From: Zasmidium citrigriseum
Lineage: Eukaryota > Ascomycota > Dothideomycetes > Mycosphaerellales > Mycosphaerellaceae
DNA length: 13,210 bases
NCBI GenBank assembly: GCA_002786025.1
Contig: NHNW01000134.1
Coordinates: 1-13,210 of the forward strand
Direction of reading: 5' to 3'
Part shown: positions 1 to 9,798 of the stretch, one piece after another
How the letters are laid out: each line of letters opens with the position of its first letter
How positions within the stretch are numbered: the stretch's first letter is position 1
The notes under the pieces: generated by a model
The model's input: only the letters and a program-made list of their open reading frames with translations
Database searches by the model: none
Told to the model about the DNA's origin: nothing
Translations under genes and position numbers: made by a program

Positions 1-2
1 AC

Positions 3-600
3 GATCTAGGTACTAAGGTCTTTATTAGCTCCGACGAGGACTAGTATATAAATAAGCTTCTCGCTAAGTCCTTCGTAGTATATAGCTAGATCTTTAACTA
101 GACGGAGGTAGATTTTAAGGGTAGGTATACGGAACCTATTAGTAGTACTCCTACTAGCTTATAGTTAATCTAGAGGAGTATCGACTAGAGTTTATAGAAT
201 ATATAGCGTAGTAAGGAGTCCGACGAGGATTAAGAGCGTAAAGTAAAGTTAGGAGATCGTAGTAGTTAGGAGAGCTTTAAGAATACGAACGAGGCTATCT
301 TCTTTATCGGATTTTTAGAATATAATATTAAGGCTTCCGTTTAGGTAAGGTTAAAAGTTATTATATATAGTTAGCGGTTAGAGACTAGAGTAGTATCCGT
401 TAAGTAGGCCTAATCGGATTATAATAACGAAGCCGTAGAGACTAGTATAGTATCCGCTAGTACCTATACTCTCCCTACTAGCCTATAGTAGGCGGCTACT
501 CCTATAGAACCTATCCTCGCCGTCTCCTCTCGTACGATATAAACGCTACTTAGTATATATAATCTAGTAGCCCTTTTAATCTATACTTTACGACTAGCTC
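3..600 (+). pseudogene. Possible coding remnant, left edge, unknown product
   Basis: This frame starts at base 3 and is probably cut by the window edge. It reads as a mixed hydrophilic protein with acidic stretches (ISSDED near 27-44, KESDED near 210-227) and a Ser/Thr-rich segment near 435-480 (VETSxVSASTYTLPTS). About 17 of 200 codons are TAA or TAG. That is more than the Gln plus Trp share, and frame 1 over the same stretch has a similar count, so the frame choice is weak. Near 560-610 the better reading moves to the next block's frame, which could be an indel or an intron. I recognise no domain. It could be the 5' part of the same gene as the next block. Confidence 0.28.
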
Positions 601-601
601 C

Positions 602-1500
602 TTCTACCGTATCGATTACGATAATAATAACGATACTTCTCTAAACGCTAATATCGATAAGCTTATACGAGACTACTTATAGGAAGATCTACTAGCGAAT
701 AAGAGAGAGGTAATCGAGAAACTATAGTAGATAAAGGTTTCCTAGGGGGAATATAAGCCTACGGCCTCTAGTCCGTATTAATATTATTATTCTTCCCCTT
801 AACGCTTAGATAGGCTAGCTAATATCGGTCTCGGGTTATCTCCTAATTATATCGCTACGGATATATATTACCGCCCTCTATTAAGACCTCCTCTTCTACT
901 ATACGAGTATACTACCTATACTTCGTCCGAATAGGCTATCTATATCTCGAAACCTCCTTTAAGCTAAGCTATCGACCTAGCCTTAATACGTCTATATAAG
1001 CCTCTAAATTAGCTAGTATAGAATAATCGCCGAGGTTTAGTACTAAGTTACGAAGATAAGAGTAGGAATAAAACGGTCTCTTCGACTATTTAGTAAGCGT
1101 ACTCTTTATATCGTCCCCCGAAACGACGAAAGGGGAACTCGGGAATATAGGTATTACTAGTCTTCGTTAAAGGTAACCCGTCCGTTTAGTAGAGCCGCTC
1201 GGCTTCGTTCTAGGATAAGTTAGGGTATTCTAATAGAACGAGATAGTATTATATCTTCTAAATCGAATTAATAGATAGTAGTATTACTATAATATTACTA
1301 TACTCGTCTTATAGGTAATAGGGAGTTCCTTATTAGACCTACTTAGCGAATATAAGGTATATAGGCGATAACCTTCCTCGAGCCTATACTCGCTATATAT
1401 TATATAAGAGGAAATATAACGTAGGGATCGAGGAGACTATATCTTATACGAATTATACTCGGCTATAGCGAATTATCGAAGATCTTTATAAGTAATTAGT
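602..1500 (+). pseudogene. RIP-destroyed coding remnant, unknown product
   Basis: Frame 2 of the window reads about 300 codons with about 23 TAA/TAG, and only one stop in 40 codons at 1321-1440. It begins with an Asn/Asp-rich run (DNNND near 623-637), then a charged helix-like part (LLANKREVIEKL near 689-724). Next come a Tyr/Ser/Pro-rich part near 780-910 and a basic Pro patch (RPPKRRKGNS near 1112-1141). It ends in a well-formed stretch rich in Arg, Tyr and Ile near 1360-1490. After 1500 the stop density jumps, so the end lies near there. Length and basic/Pro composition would suit a gag-like or nucleic-acid-binding protein, but no zinc knuckle or other motif is visible, so no function is assigned. 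Confidence 0.4.
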
Positions 1501-1575
1501 AGGCTTATTATTATAAGATAGACCTACGAATATAGACTATTAAGTTATATATATCTAATAGCTAGCTTTAGTTTC

Positions 1576-1646
1576 TATTAACTAGCCTAGTAGCCTAGTT
1601 AGTATCGTAATATTAGTCCTACTAGGTTCGATTCCTAGAGTTAGTA
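1576..1646 (+). other. tRNA-like or SINE-like Pol III remnant
   Basis: A perfect T-arm is visible: 5-bp stem 1622-1626 with 1634-1638 around the 7-base loop TTCGATT, giving the B-box GGTTCGATTCC at 1625-1635. An acceptor-like stem pairs 1576-1583 with 1639-1646 (8 bp, one G-T pair). A-box-like TAGCCTAGT strings lie at 1583 and 1591. The D-arm and anticodon arm do not fold, so this is not an intact tRNA. It could be a tRNA-derived SINE head or a degraded tRNA. The B-box contains no CpA or TpG and is immune to RIP, which may be why it alone is intact. It lies between two coding blocks. Confidence 0.27.
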
Positions 1647-1680
1647 TATATCGAAATAGGGGAGCTAGCCTTACTATATT

Positions 1681-2640
1681 CTAATATAACCTTTTTATCG
1701 TTTTTATAACGTTAAGCCTATTAATTATTTAGATCCTAACTTTTTGTCGTTTCCGTAACGTTCTATAGTAATAACTATCTTATCGCCTACTAAATCTAGC
1801 CCTTCTCTAGGAAACGAGAGGATAGTCTCTCCCTTATTAACTCTAACTTTACTATCGACGGCTCGCGAGCTAATAAAAGCCGAATACGCTAATACTCGCT
1901 ACTACGCTAGAGTAGCTAAGAATAGTAGTAGAGGAGGGATACTAAAGAGTCGATTCGTAGGGCTTAGTACCTAAATTAGGGTATAAGTACTAGTTAAAGG
2001 ACTAAACGTTTTATTCGAGGAACTCTACGAGATTACTAGTTAGCCGCTATCGTTTCCTAGCCTCGTCTACGAGAAGTTTAGGGAAGGATCGATAGCGCTT
2101 AAGAGCCTATTTTAGAGAGTAATAGGCCCGAGGCTATAGAAGAATTAATTATAAGCCCTTATTTAGTAGTAGTTCCGCGCGGTAGAAATTATAACGGCTA
2201 AGTCGTTAGATATAAGGAGGCGGCCGAGTTTTAGTTCCTACCCCTTTCTCGTACGAACTCGTAGGTAGTCTTATAGTATAGAGGTTATAAAGGCTACGAC
2301 TAAGAATCCTTAACGTATACGTATCTACCCCTTCCTATACTACCTTTACTACGCTTACGTAAAGATAACCCGCTTCTATAATATCGTAGCTAACTTTAGT
2401 AGTTAACGAATATTCTAAGTTCTACCTAATAACTAGATAGGACTATACCTAGAGCTCTAACGGAAGTTCGTTCTATAGAGACTATAGCGGCCGAAACCTA
2501 GGCTAGGCGTCTTAGCCTTATATATAGCCTTTTAGTCTACTAGTAGTAGTTATATTAGCCTCGCCCTTACTAGCTCGTAGAATAGCGACGTTTAACTCCC
2601 TACTAGATAAAGCCGAGGTATACTAATAGAGTAGCTTTTA
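1681..2640 (+). pseudogene. RIP-destroyed coding remnant, unknown product
   Basis: Frame 1 reads about 320 codons with about 25 TAA/TAG, against about 12% stops in frame 3 over 1861-2640. The 1861-2100 stretch is clean (3 stops in 80 codons) and reads like a helical, basic-to-neutral protein (ELIKAEYANTRYYARVAKN near 1870-1926, FEELYEITS near 2014-2040). Near 2200-2400 it has Arg-rich and Tyr/aromatic-rich parts (DIRRRPSF, PFLYYLYYAYVKITRFYN). Stops become denser at 2101-2190 and after 2400, so an intron, an indel or a wrong frame is possible there. It ends next to the block at 2642 on the same strand one frame over, so both may be exons of one gene. No family is recognised. Confidence 0.35.
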
Positions 2641-2641
2641 A

Positions 2642-3828
2642 CTCTATAGTAAGTAGGTAATTACTAGTCCGTTAAGGTAATCTATTTCAATTAATTTACA
2701 CTTATCTACTAACCCGCCTCTAGATAACGGTACTACTAGTAGCCGTCCTATCGGCCTACGAGACCCCCTAACTAGCCCTAAAACGCTAACACCTATAAAG
2801 AAAACGCCTACGAAGCGTAGGGGTTAGAATAAGGCTATAGGGGAGTTCTACGTTTATAGATAGACTTCTATCTAGACTTAGGAGGTTAAAGTTAAGTATA
2901 ACGGTAAGGTCGAATAGAAAGAAGTAGAGTAAGAATACGAAGTTATAGACTTATAGAGTAATATCCGATTTAAAGAGTAGAGTAAGGCCTAAGGTAATAA
3001 GTATAGTATATCTATATTAGAGTTTATTCTCTACTAAGTAGTAGATTATAGACGAGAGTTAAAGTAGTACCCGCCTTAGAAGATAGACGGCTACTACGCG
3101 TACTTTTTTATTAGAGGGTTTAATAACGACGAATTACCGTAGATATTAGCTACTATAATACTAGAGGAAGGTAACCTTCGCGAGAGAGTTACTATCTTTA
3201 AGAAGATACTAAAGACGAAGGGCGTACTAGAATATAAGTTTCACGTTATAATCTAGACGCTAAACGCTACTTCTCGTCGAAATCTCGAACTAGGGAATAG
3301 GAAGAAGGCGCTAATAGCCCCGTTCTACCCTAAGAAACTAATCGACGCCGCCGAAAGCCTACTAAACGGCGATACAAATATTAACGATAAAAAGTATAGC
3401 CTAAACCCCGTCTCTAGGGATAGAGATATTACTAGCCGAGAGTAAGATTCTAACGATATCGTCGATTTAGTCTTACTAGTTATCGGCCTATAGTATTTCG
3501 AAAATCTAGACGACCTCTTCGATAACGCCGTTAAGACTACTAATACCCGTACTATTAGCGAGCCTCTTTTAGAAGAATTATAGGAACTATAGGAGCTCGA
3601 AGACCTTTATAGGGCCTATAATAAAGCGTTAACGAGGGCTTTAGGGAAAAGGCTTATAGAGAGAAAGCGAAAGTCGACTAAGTAGAGTAGCGAGGACTAG
3701 AGTAACGATAAGAAAGGTAGCGACGAGTAGAGTAGCTAGGCGGCGAGCTAGAATAATATAACGCCTACGAACGAGAAAGGTAAGGAGACGAGTAAGCGGC
3801 CTAAGGCCTAACTAAAGGCGAAGAGGTA
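2642..3828 (+). pseudogene. RIP-destroyed gene, charged protein of about 395 aa, unknown product
   Basis: Best + strand frame in the window: about 27 TAA/TAG in 396 codons, with codons 3181-3240, 3301-3420 and 3601-3660 free of stops. Order of parts: a Ser/Thr/Pro-rich, probably disordered head ending in a basic patch (KKTPTKRRG, about residues 50-60); a Lys/Glu-rich part; an aromatic part (DGYYAYFFIRGFNNDELP near 3085-3140); a core with EGNLRERVTIFKKILKTKG (near 3168-3224) and RRNLELGNRKKALIAPFYPK (near 3277-3336); an acidic helix pair (YFENLDDLF, LLEELxELxELEDLY near 3493-3610); and a long Lys/Ser/Glu/Asp-rich tail. Such a head and tail with a basic patch would suit a nuclear protein, but that is inference. 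TAA at 3826 could be a real stop or a former CAA. The next feature downstream is the hairpin array, and the long - strand frame converges on it. Confidence 0.55.
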
Positions 3829-4068
3829 ACGGACTTTATTATAAGCTCCTACTATATAGATAAGGATACGTTAAGCGGTAAGGAAGGATACTACTAATAG
3901 TAAAAGTACCGATACGGAGGTTGGTACGGATATTAAGGAATAAGTATAACCTAGGAGATACTTTACTATAATTTAGAGATTCTTTTGGCGTTAGGTTATA
4001 ACTATATATATAAATAATCGTAATAAAGTAATCCCTTCGAGGTTTAACGATTTTACTATTAGACGCTA

Positions 4069-4456
4069 CTAATATTATTACTCTTCGTAGCATATAGAGT
4101 AATAATATTCCCTAGTAGGGGTTACGAGTAGGCTAGGAAACGGTAGGTACGATTATCGATATTTTCTAATATTATTACTCTTCGTAGCGCGTAGAGTAAT
4201 AATATTCCCTAGTAGGGGTTACGAGTAGGCTAGGAAACGGTAGGTATAATCGTTAATATTTCCTAATATTATTACTCTTCGTAGCGCGTAGAGTAATAAT
4301 ATTCCCTAGTAGGGGTTATAGGTAGGCTAGGAAACGGTAGGTATAATCGTCGATATTTCCTAATATTATTACTCTTTATAGCGCGTAGAGTAATAATATT
4401 CCCTAGTAGGGATTATAGGTAGGCTAGAAGACGGTAGGTACGATCGTCGGTATCTA
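4069..4456 (+). repeat. 97-bp tandem array, four units with internal hairpins
   Basis: Units start at 4069, 4166, 4263 and 4360, exactly 97 bp apart. Each opens with a 39-bp inverted repeat; in unit 2 the arms are 4168-4181 (AATATTATTACTCT) and 4193-4206 with an 11-base loop. The rest of the unit carries CCCTAGTAGGGG and CTAGGAAACGGTAGG. Units differ mostly by CG/TA dinucleotide swaps. The array sits in the 3' space between two convergent coding remnants. RIP acts alike on both strands, so the arms stay perfectly paired even at saturation. Its role is unknown; a transcription stop, a replication or recombination element, or a simple satellite are all possible. Confidence 0.95.
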
Positions 4457-4464
4457 CGGATAAA

Positions 4465-4491
4465 GTTACTCTTCGCGCTACGAAGAGTAAC
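4465..4491. repeat. Diverged hairpin of the array family
   Basis: Perfect 11-bp arms GTTACTCTTCG (4465-4475) and CGAAGAGTAAC (4481-4491) with a 5-base loop. It shares the TTACTCTTCG core of the 97-bp units, but the flanking unit sequence is only loosely kept, so it looks like a decayed fifth unit. Confidence 0.85.
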
Positions 4492-4543
4492 TATATCGTT
4501 TAGTAGGGATAGTAGGGAAGATAGTTCCTAATATCTCGATATA

Positions 4544-4574
4544 TTATTACTCTTCGTACTACGAAAAGTAATAA
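4544..4574. repeat. Second diverged hairpin of the array family
   Basis: Arms TTATTACTCTTCGT (4544-4557) and ACGAAAAGTAATAA (4561-4574) pair with one mismatch around a 3-base loop. It has the same TTATTACTCTTCG core as the array units and lies 87-117 bases past the fourth unit. It marks the edge of the array facing the end of the long - strand frame. Nothing else is visible in 4575-4734. Confidence 0.85.
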
Positions 4575-4734
4575 CGTTAGATAAATTAAAATAGTAACTA
4601 AGCTTCAAGAGGTCTAATTTAACTATAAACCTTTCTATATATAATTTCTAATCGTAGTATATTAAGTAATAACGTACTCTAAAAGATCGTAGCCTCCTAC
4701 CCTAACGCTAATTCCTATATAGTAATTAACCTAC

Positions 4735-7700
4735 TTACCTAGATCTCGAAGCGGTTACGACCGAATCTATCTCTTTCTCCTCCGTCCCTTTCTCCTCGCT
4801 CGCTTTTCCCTTTACCTTTTCGCTTAGTAGGATCTAAACAGTACGCGCTCGCTCTAATAGAGATAACTAAGCCTCCTAGAAGGTATAGAACTCCCTATAC
4901 TACCCGAGTTCGCTAGAAGGCTATAGAATCCTATTATATAGATATAGGCTAGGCCGTAAGAAAACGAACTAAACGGGTTCTAGGGGTATTAGACGGGTAT
5001 TAGAAGAGCCGAGGGATATATCTAGGACTTTACTAACCTTAGCTACGAATTATAGCTCTATCCGAGGTATATTCCGGCTAAATAGTACGCCTTATCTAAT
5101 CTTATCGACTTTTCCCTTATTAAGGTTAACGTACTCCGCGTCGATAATAGACTTAACTAGACTAGCTAGATCTCGGAACTTCTCCTAGAGCTCTCGGAAG
5201 ATTTTAATATAGCTACTTCGAGTTTCTAGGATAATCTTATCCCGAATAATAGGGTTAGAGGAGAAAAGCCTCTTTAATTCGTAGACTACGTCTAGAGTAT
5301 TCTACGGACCTCCCTATAAGATAGTACGGACTAGTAGGTTTAGCTCTTTATAGAGGAAGCTTAGGGGGATAAGAGGGCCGACGCGGGAGGCTAGTAGATA
5401 TACCTAAGGATACCTAGATAGCGAGGCGGAAGGGATAGACTATATAACGATAGACTCTTAGAACTCTAACGAAGAGAAGTCGCTTAGAATCGTTTTATCG
5501 TCGCTAATAGGGAGATATCGAGATAAGAGACGGACCTAACTACTCTATAGCTCGGTATAAATTAATCCGTATAGTACGGCTAGGGCTACGAAGCTATAAT
5601 CTCCTATAGTATTTCCGCGGACGATCTATATCTTTAGAAACCTTAAAAGGCCTATTATAGAAGTAGTATCGATCCTATTAACGTTTCTAGCGGCTTTTAA
5701 TAGTAAGAATAACTACTTCTCTACGTCTTTAAGCTCGGAAGACTCGATAGTAGGATATAAAAGATTAAGTAAAGGGTTAAGCTCTTTCTTAGATCTCTTC
5801 TTTAGAGGTCTACCCTTCTTCGCGGGTTTAGCTACGGATAGATAGTTTAGGTATATAACCGCGTCGAGAAGCGAGTCTACGCCAATATAATCGATATAGC
5901 TAGCCGAGTATAGAATTTAAAGTCCGCTTATACGGTTAGTACTCCTACGAATAAGCTATAACGGTATAGGGTAAGCGATAACCTAGTAATTTAGGCTAGT
6001 ACTAAAGTAAATAGACTTTATATAATTCTCTAGGTTAGTACGAATAAACTACGCGGAGAGAGAGTATATTAAATTCTATAAGTCGATTATATTCTCGAGG
6101 CCTAGAGGAGGATCGTACTAACGATAGTAAAAGTATACCTCCGTCGATACTTCTAAGGCGATAAGATCGAGATAATCTATTATCGAGATAGTAACGAAAC
6201 CGTCCTACTAGAAACGGCTTATAATCCCTAGAAAGTCCTCCTCGAGGATACCTATAGCTACCTCCCTCGTAAGCGTAAAGTTGTATTTAGATATATCGTA
6301 TAGTAGAGCTCTATTTAGTAATCTAGAATCGAGAGCGGAAGGCGGTAGGTTAGATAGTAAAAGGTATTAAAAGAACGGATTCTTCTCCTCTAAGAGAATC
6401 TATTCGATAAGATTACTCGTACGAGAAGAATCCTAAATAGCTTAGAGCTATATTATTATCTCGTCCTAGGGTACGAGATTAAGAGATTCGATCGAGTATC
6501 CGAATAGTAATAGAATTAGCTTAAGATAGTTCTAATAAGAGTATAGCCGTCTATTAATAGAGAGGTTAACGAAGGGAGTAAGCTTCTAAATAGAATTCTA
6601 AATTAGGTAAGATCTAGGACTACGAGAGTACGAAACTAGTAGCTCCGAGACCTATTACCGAAATTCGGTAAGGTTTAGAGGCTTAGTAACTTTAGTATCG
6701 AAGGTCTCTATAAGCTAATAGCTATAGTTATCTTAAATATCTTCGAAAGGCTAATCTTAAATAGAGTTCTATAGCTACGATTATACTAATCTCTACGGGT
6801 TATCGACTTTAATACGATCGGTACGAGTAGGATCGTCGCTAATTTTACTACCTCTCGTAAACTACCTATAGAGAGCGTCTATATTATCTAGATCTAGTTA
6901 CGTACTATATAACGGGTTATAGTCGTCCTTATAGCCGGGATTACCTATATTATCCTATAAACTCTAGGTCTATTTAGCTTTAATTTACTCCGGAGGAGGG
7001 ATCTCTAGAGTATCTTAAAAGATCTTATCTATATAAGTAAGCGAGTCGTCGTTACTAGCCTAAGGAGTAGGGAACGTAGCTAGGGGATTAATACTACCGT
7101 TATCGGTAATTTAGTCTAGTATCTCTTTAAGCTTCTACGGATTAGGCTACTTCCCTAGTTTTAGACGCTTACTAGAAGAACTTTTTCGTTACTTTACTTT
7201 AGTCCTAGGCTAGAAGTCGTTATTAGCTTTATCTTCGATATCCTTAAAGTCTTCCGAAGTAGACTCGTTTCTAGAAGGTTCGCTATTAGTTACTTTCGAA
7301 TCTAAAGCTAGATTATCGTTATTACTAGGAGTAGGTTATACTCTAATCTACTCTAGCGGAGAGTTAGTAATAGCGATAAACTTTTCGAGCTAAGTCTTAA
7401 CTCTATTAGGGCTCGTACTATCTTCTAAAAGAGCTTACGCTTTTCTAAGTACACGCGAGTTATTCTCTACTAGTATATAAACTTATAGAGGTAATCGAAG
7501 TAAAGTAGGCTTAGGGGTAACCGTTAGTAGACGTTTAAAGCGCGTAATTAGCGCTAGTATTATTAGGCTAGTAAATTCGTTCTTAGGCTATTTATCGATA
7601 GTACCGTTTAGATAGTCTTACTATTCGTACTATCGGATAACTCCTATATAATCTATATCGACGAAATATAGGTTAGTCTTCGTATTACGGTTACCTTTCG

Positions 7701-9198
7701 CGGCTCGACTATCGCTAAACGCCTAGAGCTTTTTAGTAAGCTCCTAAAGCTCCTCCCTCGTTATAGTAACGTACTAAGGCGACAATCGTAATACCTTTTT
7801 ATCTTTAGCGAGGTCCGTAGCCTTTTTAAAATTATTAGTTATAGGGTAGTAAGATCTTATCGTATTTAGTCTCTCGTAATTTTCTTCGAGCCTTTTAAAG
7901 AGCTACTTATTAATAGATCTAATAACCTATCTCTAATCCTAGCCGTTATCTCTCGTAGTATATAGGAGGCTTACTAGATATTAAACCTCCTTCGTATTAA
8001 GGGTCCTACTCGGTAATAACTATCTATTAATAGGTATTTCCGTAACTCCGTAAAAGTATAGGTAATTATATAATAAGATAAAGTCGGAGTTTACGATTCC
8101 CTAGAGCTTACGTATATCTCTTATATATCGATTAGTATAACCTTTCTCTCTTTCTAGCGTAGAAAGATCTCCTATACTAGTACTCGTAGCTTTAATAGCT
8201 TTTTCGTCTCTAAGAAGCCCGTACGCTATTTAGAACGCGATAGTAATAGCGGAGACTATCTAGGTCTCCTTAATCTAAGCTACTCCGTTTAGATAGACTA
8301 TTATATCCCGAACTACGGCTTCCTTATCGCCGCCGTTCTTTTCGAGTAGACGCTCGTACACTACTACTACGCTAGGTATAGTAGTAAGGTTTTAATTATA
8401 TAGAAAAAAGCCCCGAACTCTATCTAGGTCCTAGTTACGGTATAGAACGAGTAAACCTAGATCTCGAAGCTCTAGAGTATCGAGTATAGAAGTTAATACC
8501 TCGCTAGTAGGAGGCTTCTATACTATATAGGACGTACTTTCTTTAGCGGTCGTTACGGGATTAGAGGCCTACGCTAGTAGCTCTTAAGATTCTAGCGGGT
8601 TATTAGAGTAGGGATCTTAGGTCTTCGCGATAGGGTAATTTAATTCGATCTCTATTAATAATATAATTCTAGCTTACTCTTCTATACTCTTACTAAAGAC
8701 AATAGTAGGTTATTAGTTAGGTAATCGAGGCGTTAAAGTATTAAATAAAGGTATTAGTAGTATAGTCGTAGGAGAGGAAAGAGAGGAGGTTTCTAGCGTA
8801 TCCTAGCGTTCTAATATATCGGCGAAGCGTAGTTAGCGTAAGAGTAGCCGGGTCCTAGAAGTAAGGAGCGGTAGAGAATCTAACTATATAAGTAAGTATA
8901 GAGCGAGAGTAGTAATCGAGGGTTTATAAGATCTAGAAGGTTACGTAGGTAGACTAATTAGAAGCGTAGGACTCGTACGAAGCGTACTAGTATAGATAGT
9001 AAGTATACGAGGTCGTAGTATAGCGAAGATTTTATCGCTAGTATAGTAATTAATCTTATTAAAGGACTACTCTAGCGGAGTCGTATTAATATCGTCGTAA
9101 TAATCGTCCGAAGGAGTATAGGTTTAGGGATAAGGCTTCTATTATAGTTTAATTAGACGTTAAGCGTTAAGAAGTAGAGATAAGCTTAAGGATTATAT
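4735..9198 (-). pseudogene. RIP-destroyed single-frame gene of about 1,490 codons, unknown product
   Basis: One frame stays readable for about 4.4 kb. My hand count of TAA/TAG by section is 13/240 codons (9120-8401), 18/320 (8400-7441), 25/260 (7440-6661) and 37/640 (6660-4741), which is what Gln plus Trp codons alone would leave. Parts: residues 1-265 rich in Ser/Thr/Pro/Leu; 265-585 a compact region (YERLLEKNGGDKEAVVRDI near 8360-8300, then aromatic IVNSDFILLYNYLYFYG); 585-845 a Gln/Ser/Lys-rich, low-complexity linker; 845-1487 Leu-rich and helical with a basic AT-hook-like patch (KKGRPLKKRSKKEL, 5820-5779) and a Lys/Glu tail (KGKASEEKGTEEKE). The start is guessed from an ATA (former ATG) at 9198-9196. 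The end is placed where stops cluster below 4740. I see no polymerase, integrase, helicase or recombinase motif. Uninterrupted length suggests a single exon and little indel decay. Confidence 0.62.
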
Positions 9199-9212
9199 AA
9201 AAAGCTAAATAC

Positions 9213-9240
9213 TTAGCTTGCTTAATTAAAAGTAAGCTAA
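9213..9240. repeat. Small hairpin upstream of the long - strand frame
   Basis: Arms TTAGCTTGCTT (9213-9223) and AAGTAAGCTAA (9230-9240) pair with one mismatch around AATTAA. The mismatch is what RIP of a former AAGCAAGCTAA right arm would give, while the left arm kept its TG at 9219. It lies just before the guessed start of the - strand frame, so a promoter-side element is conceivable but unproven. Confidence 0.6.
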
Positions 9241-9798
9241 ATCGGATAAATAGAAAGTTATAGGGGTATAACTAAAGGTAGATCTAAAGACTAACTATTT
9301 ACTGGAGACTTTAGGCTTAGACGTTTCCTAGTAATATAATATAAGGCCGTTCTATTTATAGATATTTACGGTCGAAAGGTTAGTCTCTTAGCCTAGCTAC
9401 TCTAATTTAAGTATATCTATAGATATATCGTTTCGCTAGGTCTTACGATAGTTTTTATATAGGTAAAGGTATAGGTAAGTACCGCGGTAACTATACTATA
9501 CGGAAGAAGGGATTAGATTATATTACGTCGGGTAAGGAGGTAAGGAGCGCGGCGTAGCGTTAAAATAGTATATCCTCTCGCGCTAATATTACCGAGGTTT
9601 ACCTAGTAAGTAATATTATATAGTTACTCTTTATAGCGCGTAGAGTAGTAGTATTACGTAACGAGCTTAGAGCTTCGGGGAGAATTACTATATATAGTAA
9701 ATAGCTACTACGCGGTAGTAGCTATTAATCGTCTTTATATATACGCCTTATAGAGAGTCTAGTTATCGTAGGTACTTAATCTTATATAGGAAAGCTCT
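9241..9798. other. Gap without a recognisable gene
   Basis: No frame drops to the stop density of a coding remnant. The only structure is the relic of the array hairpin at 9612-9656. By position this would be the shared upstream space of the diverging - strand frame (4735-9198) and + strand frame (9799-10380), but RIP has removed any recognisable promoter words. Confidence 0.5.
9612..9656 (+). repeat. Distant copy of the array hairpin
   Basis: The 24 bases at 9624-9647 are identical to 4370-4393 in the fourth array unit, in the same orientation, with a partly kept right arm (AGAGTAGTAGTATTAC). The 97-bp unit body does not follow. The long - strand frame is therefore flanked on both sides by the same hairpin family. 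Confidence 0.75.

Noticed and set aside
1803..2700. An alternative + strand frame (frame 3) that reads well at 2103-2290.
   Set aside because: Over 1861-2640 it has about 12% TAA/TAG, against about 9% in frame 1, and it is poor at both ends. A local frame change cannot be excluded.
3839..4093. An 84-codon open frame on the - strand beginning with ATG at 4093.
   Set aside because: It exists because one CA survives at 4091 inside the hairpin array. It runs out of the repeat into spacer, has no plausible composition and no homologous frame in the sister units. It is a chance opening.
4168..4212. A Helitron 3' end (hairpin followed by CTAGT).
   Set aside because: The hairpin is longer and closer to CTAG than usual, CTAG is one of the commonest words in this window, and no Rep/helicase remnant is visible.
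4069..4360. A rolling-circle origin of the geminivirus type, suggested by TAATATTATTAC next to a hairpin.
   Set aside because: The nonanucleotide is not exact, it lies in the stem rather than the loop, and AT-rich words of this kind are expected products of RIP.
4069..4574. A CRISPR array.
   Set aside because: The whole 97-bp unit is repeated, with no unique spacers between short repeats, and the sequence is of fungal RIP type.
5641..5880. A + strand frame almost free of stops antisense to the long - strand frame.
   Set aside because: It is open only locally, while the - strand frame is kept over 4.4 kb. Antisense openness of this length is common.
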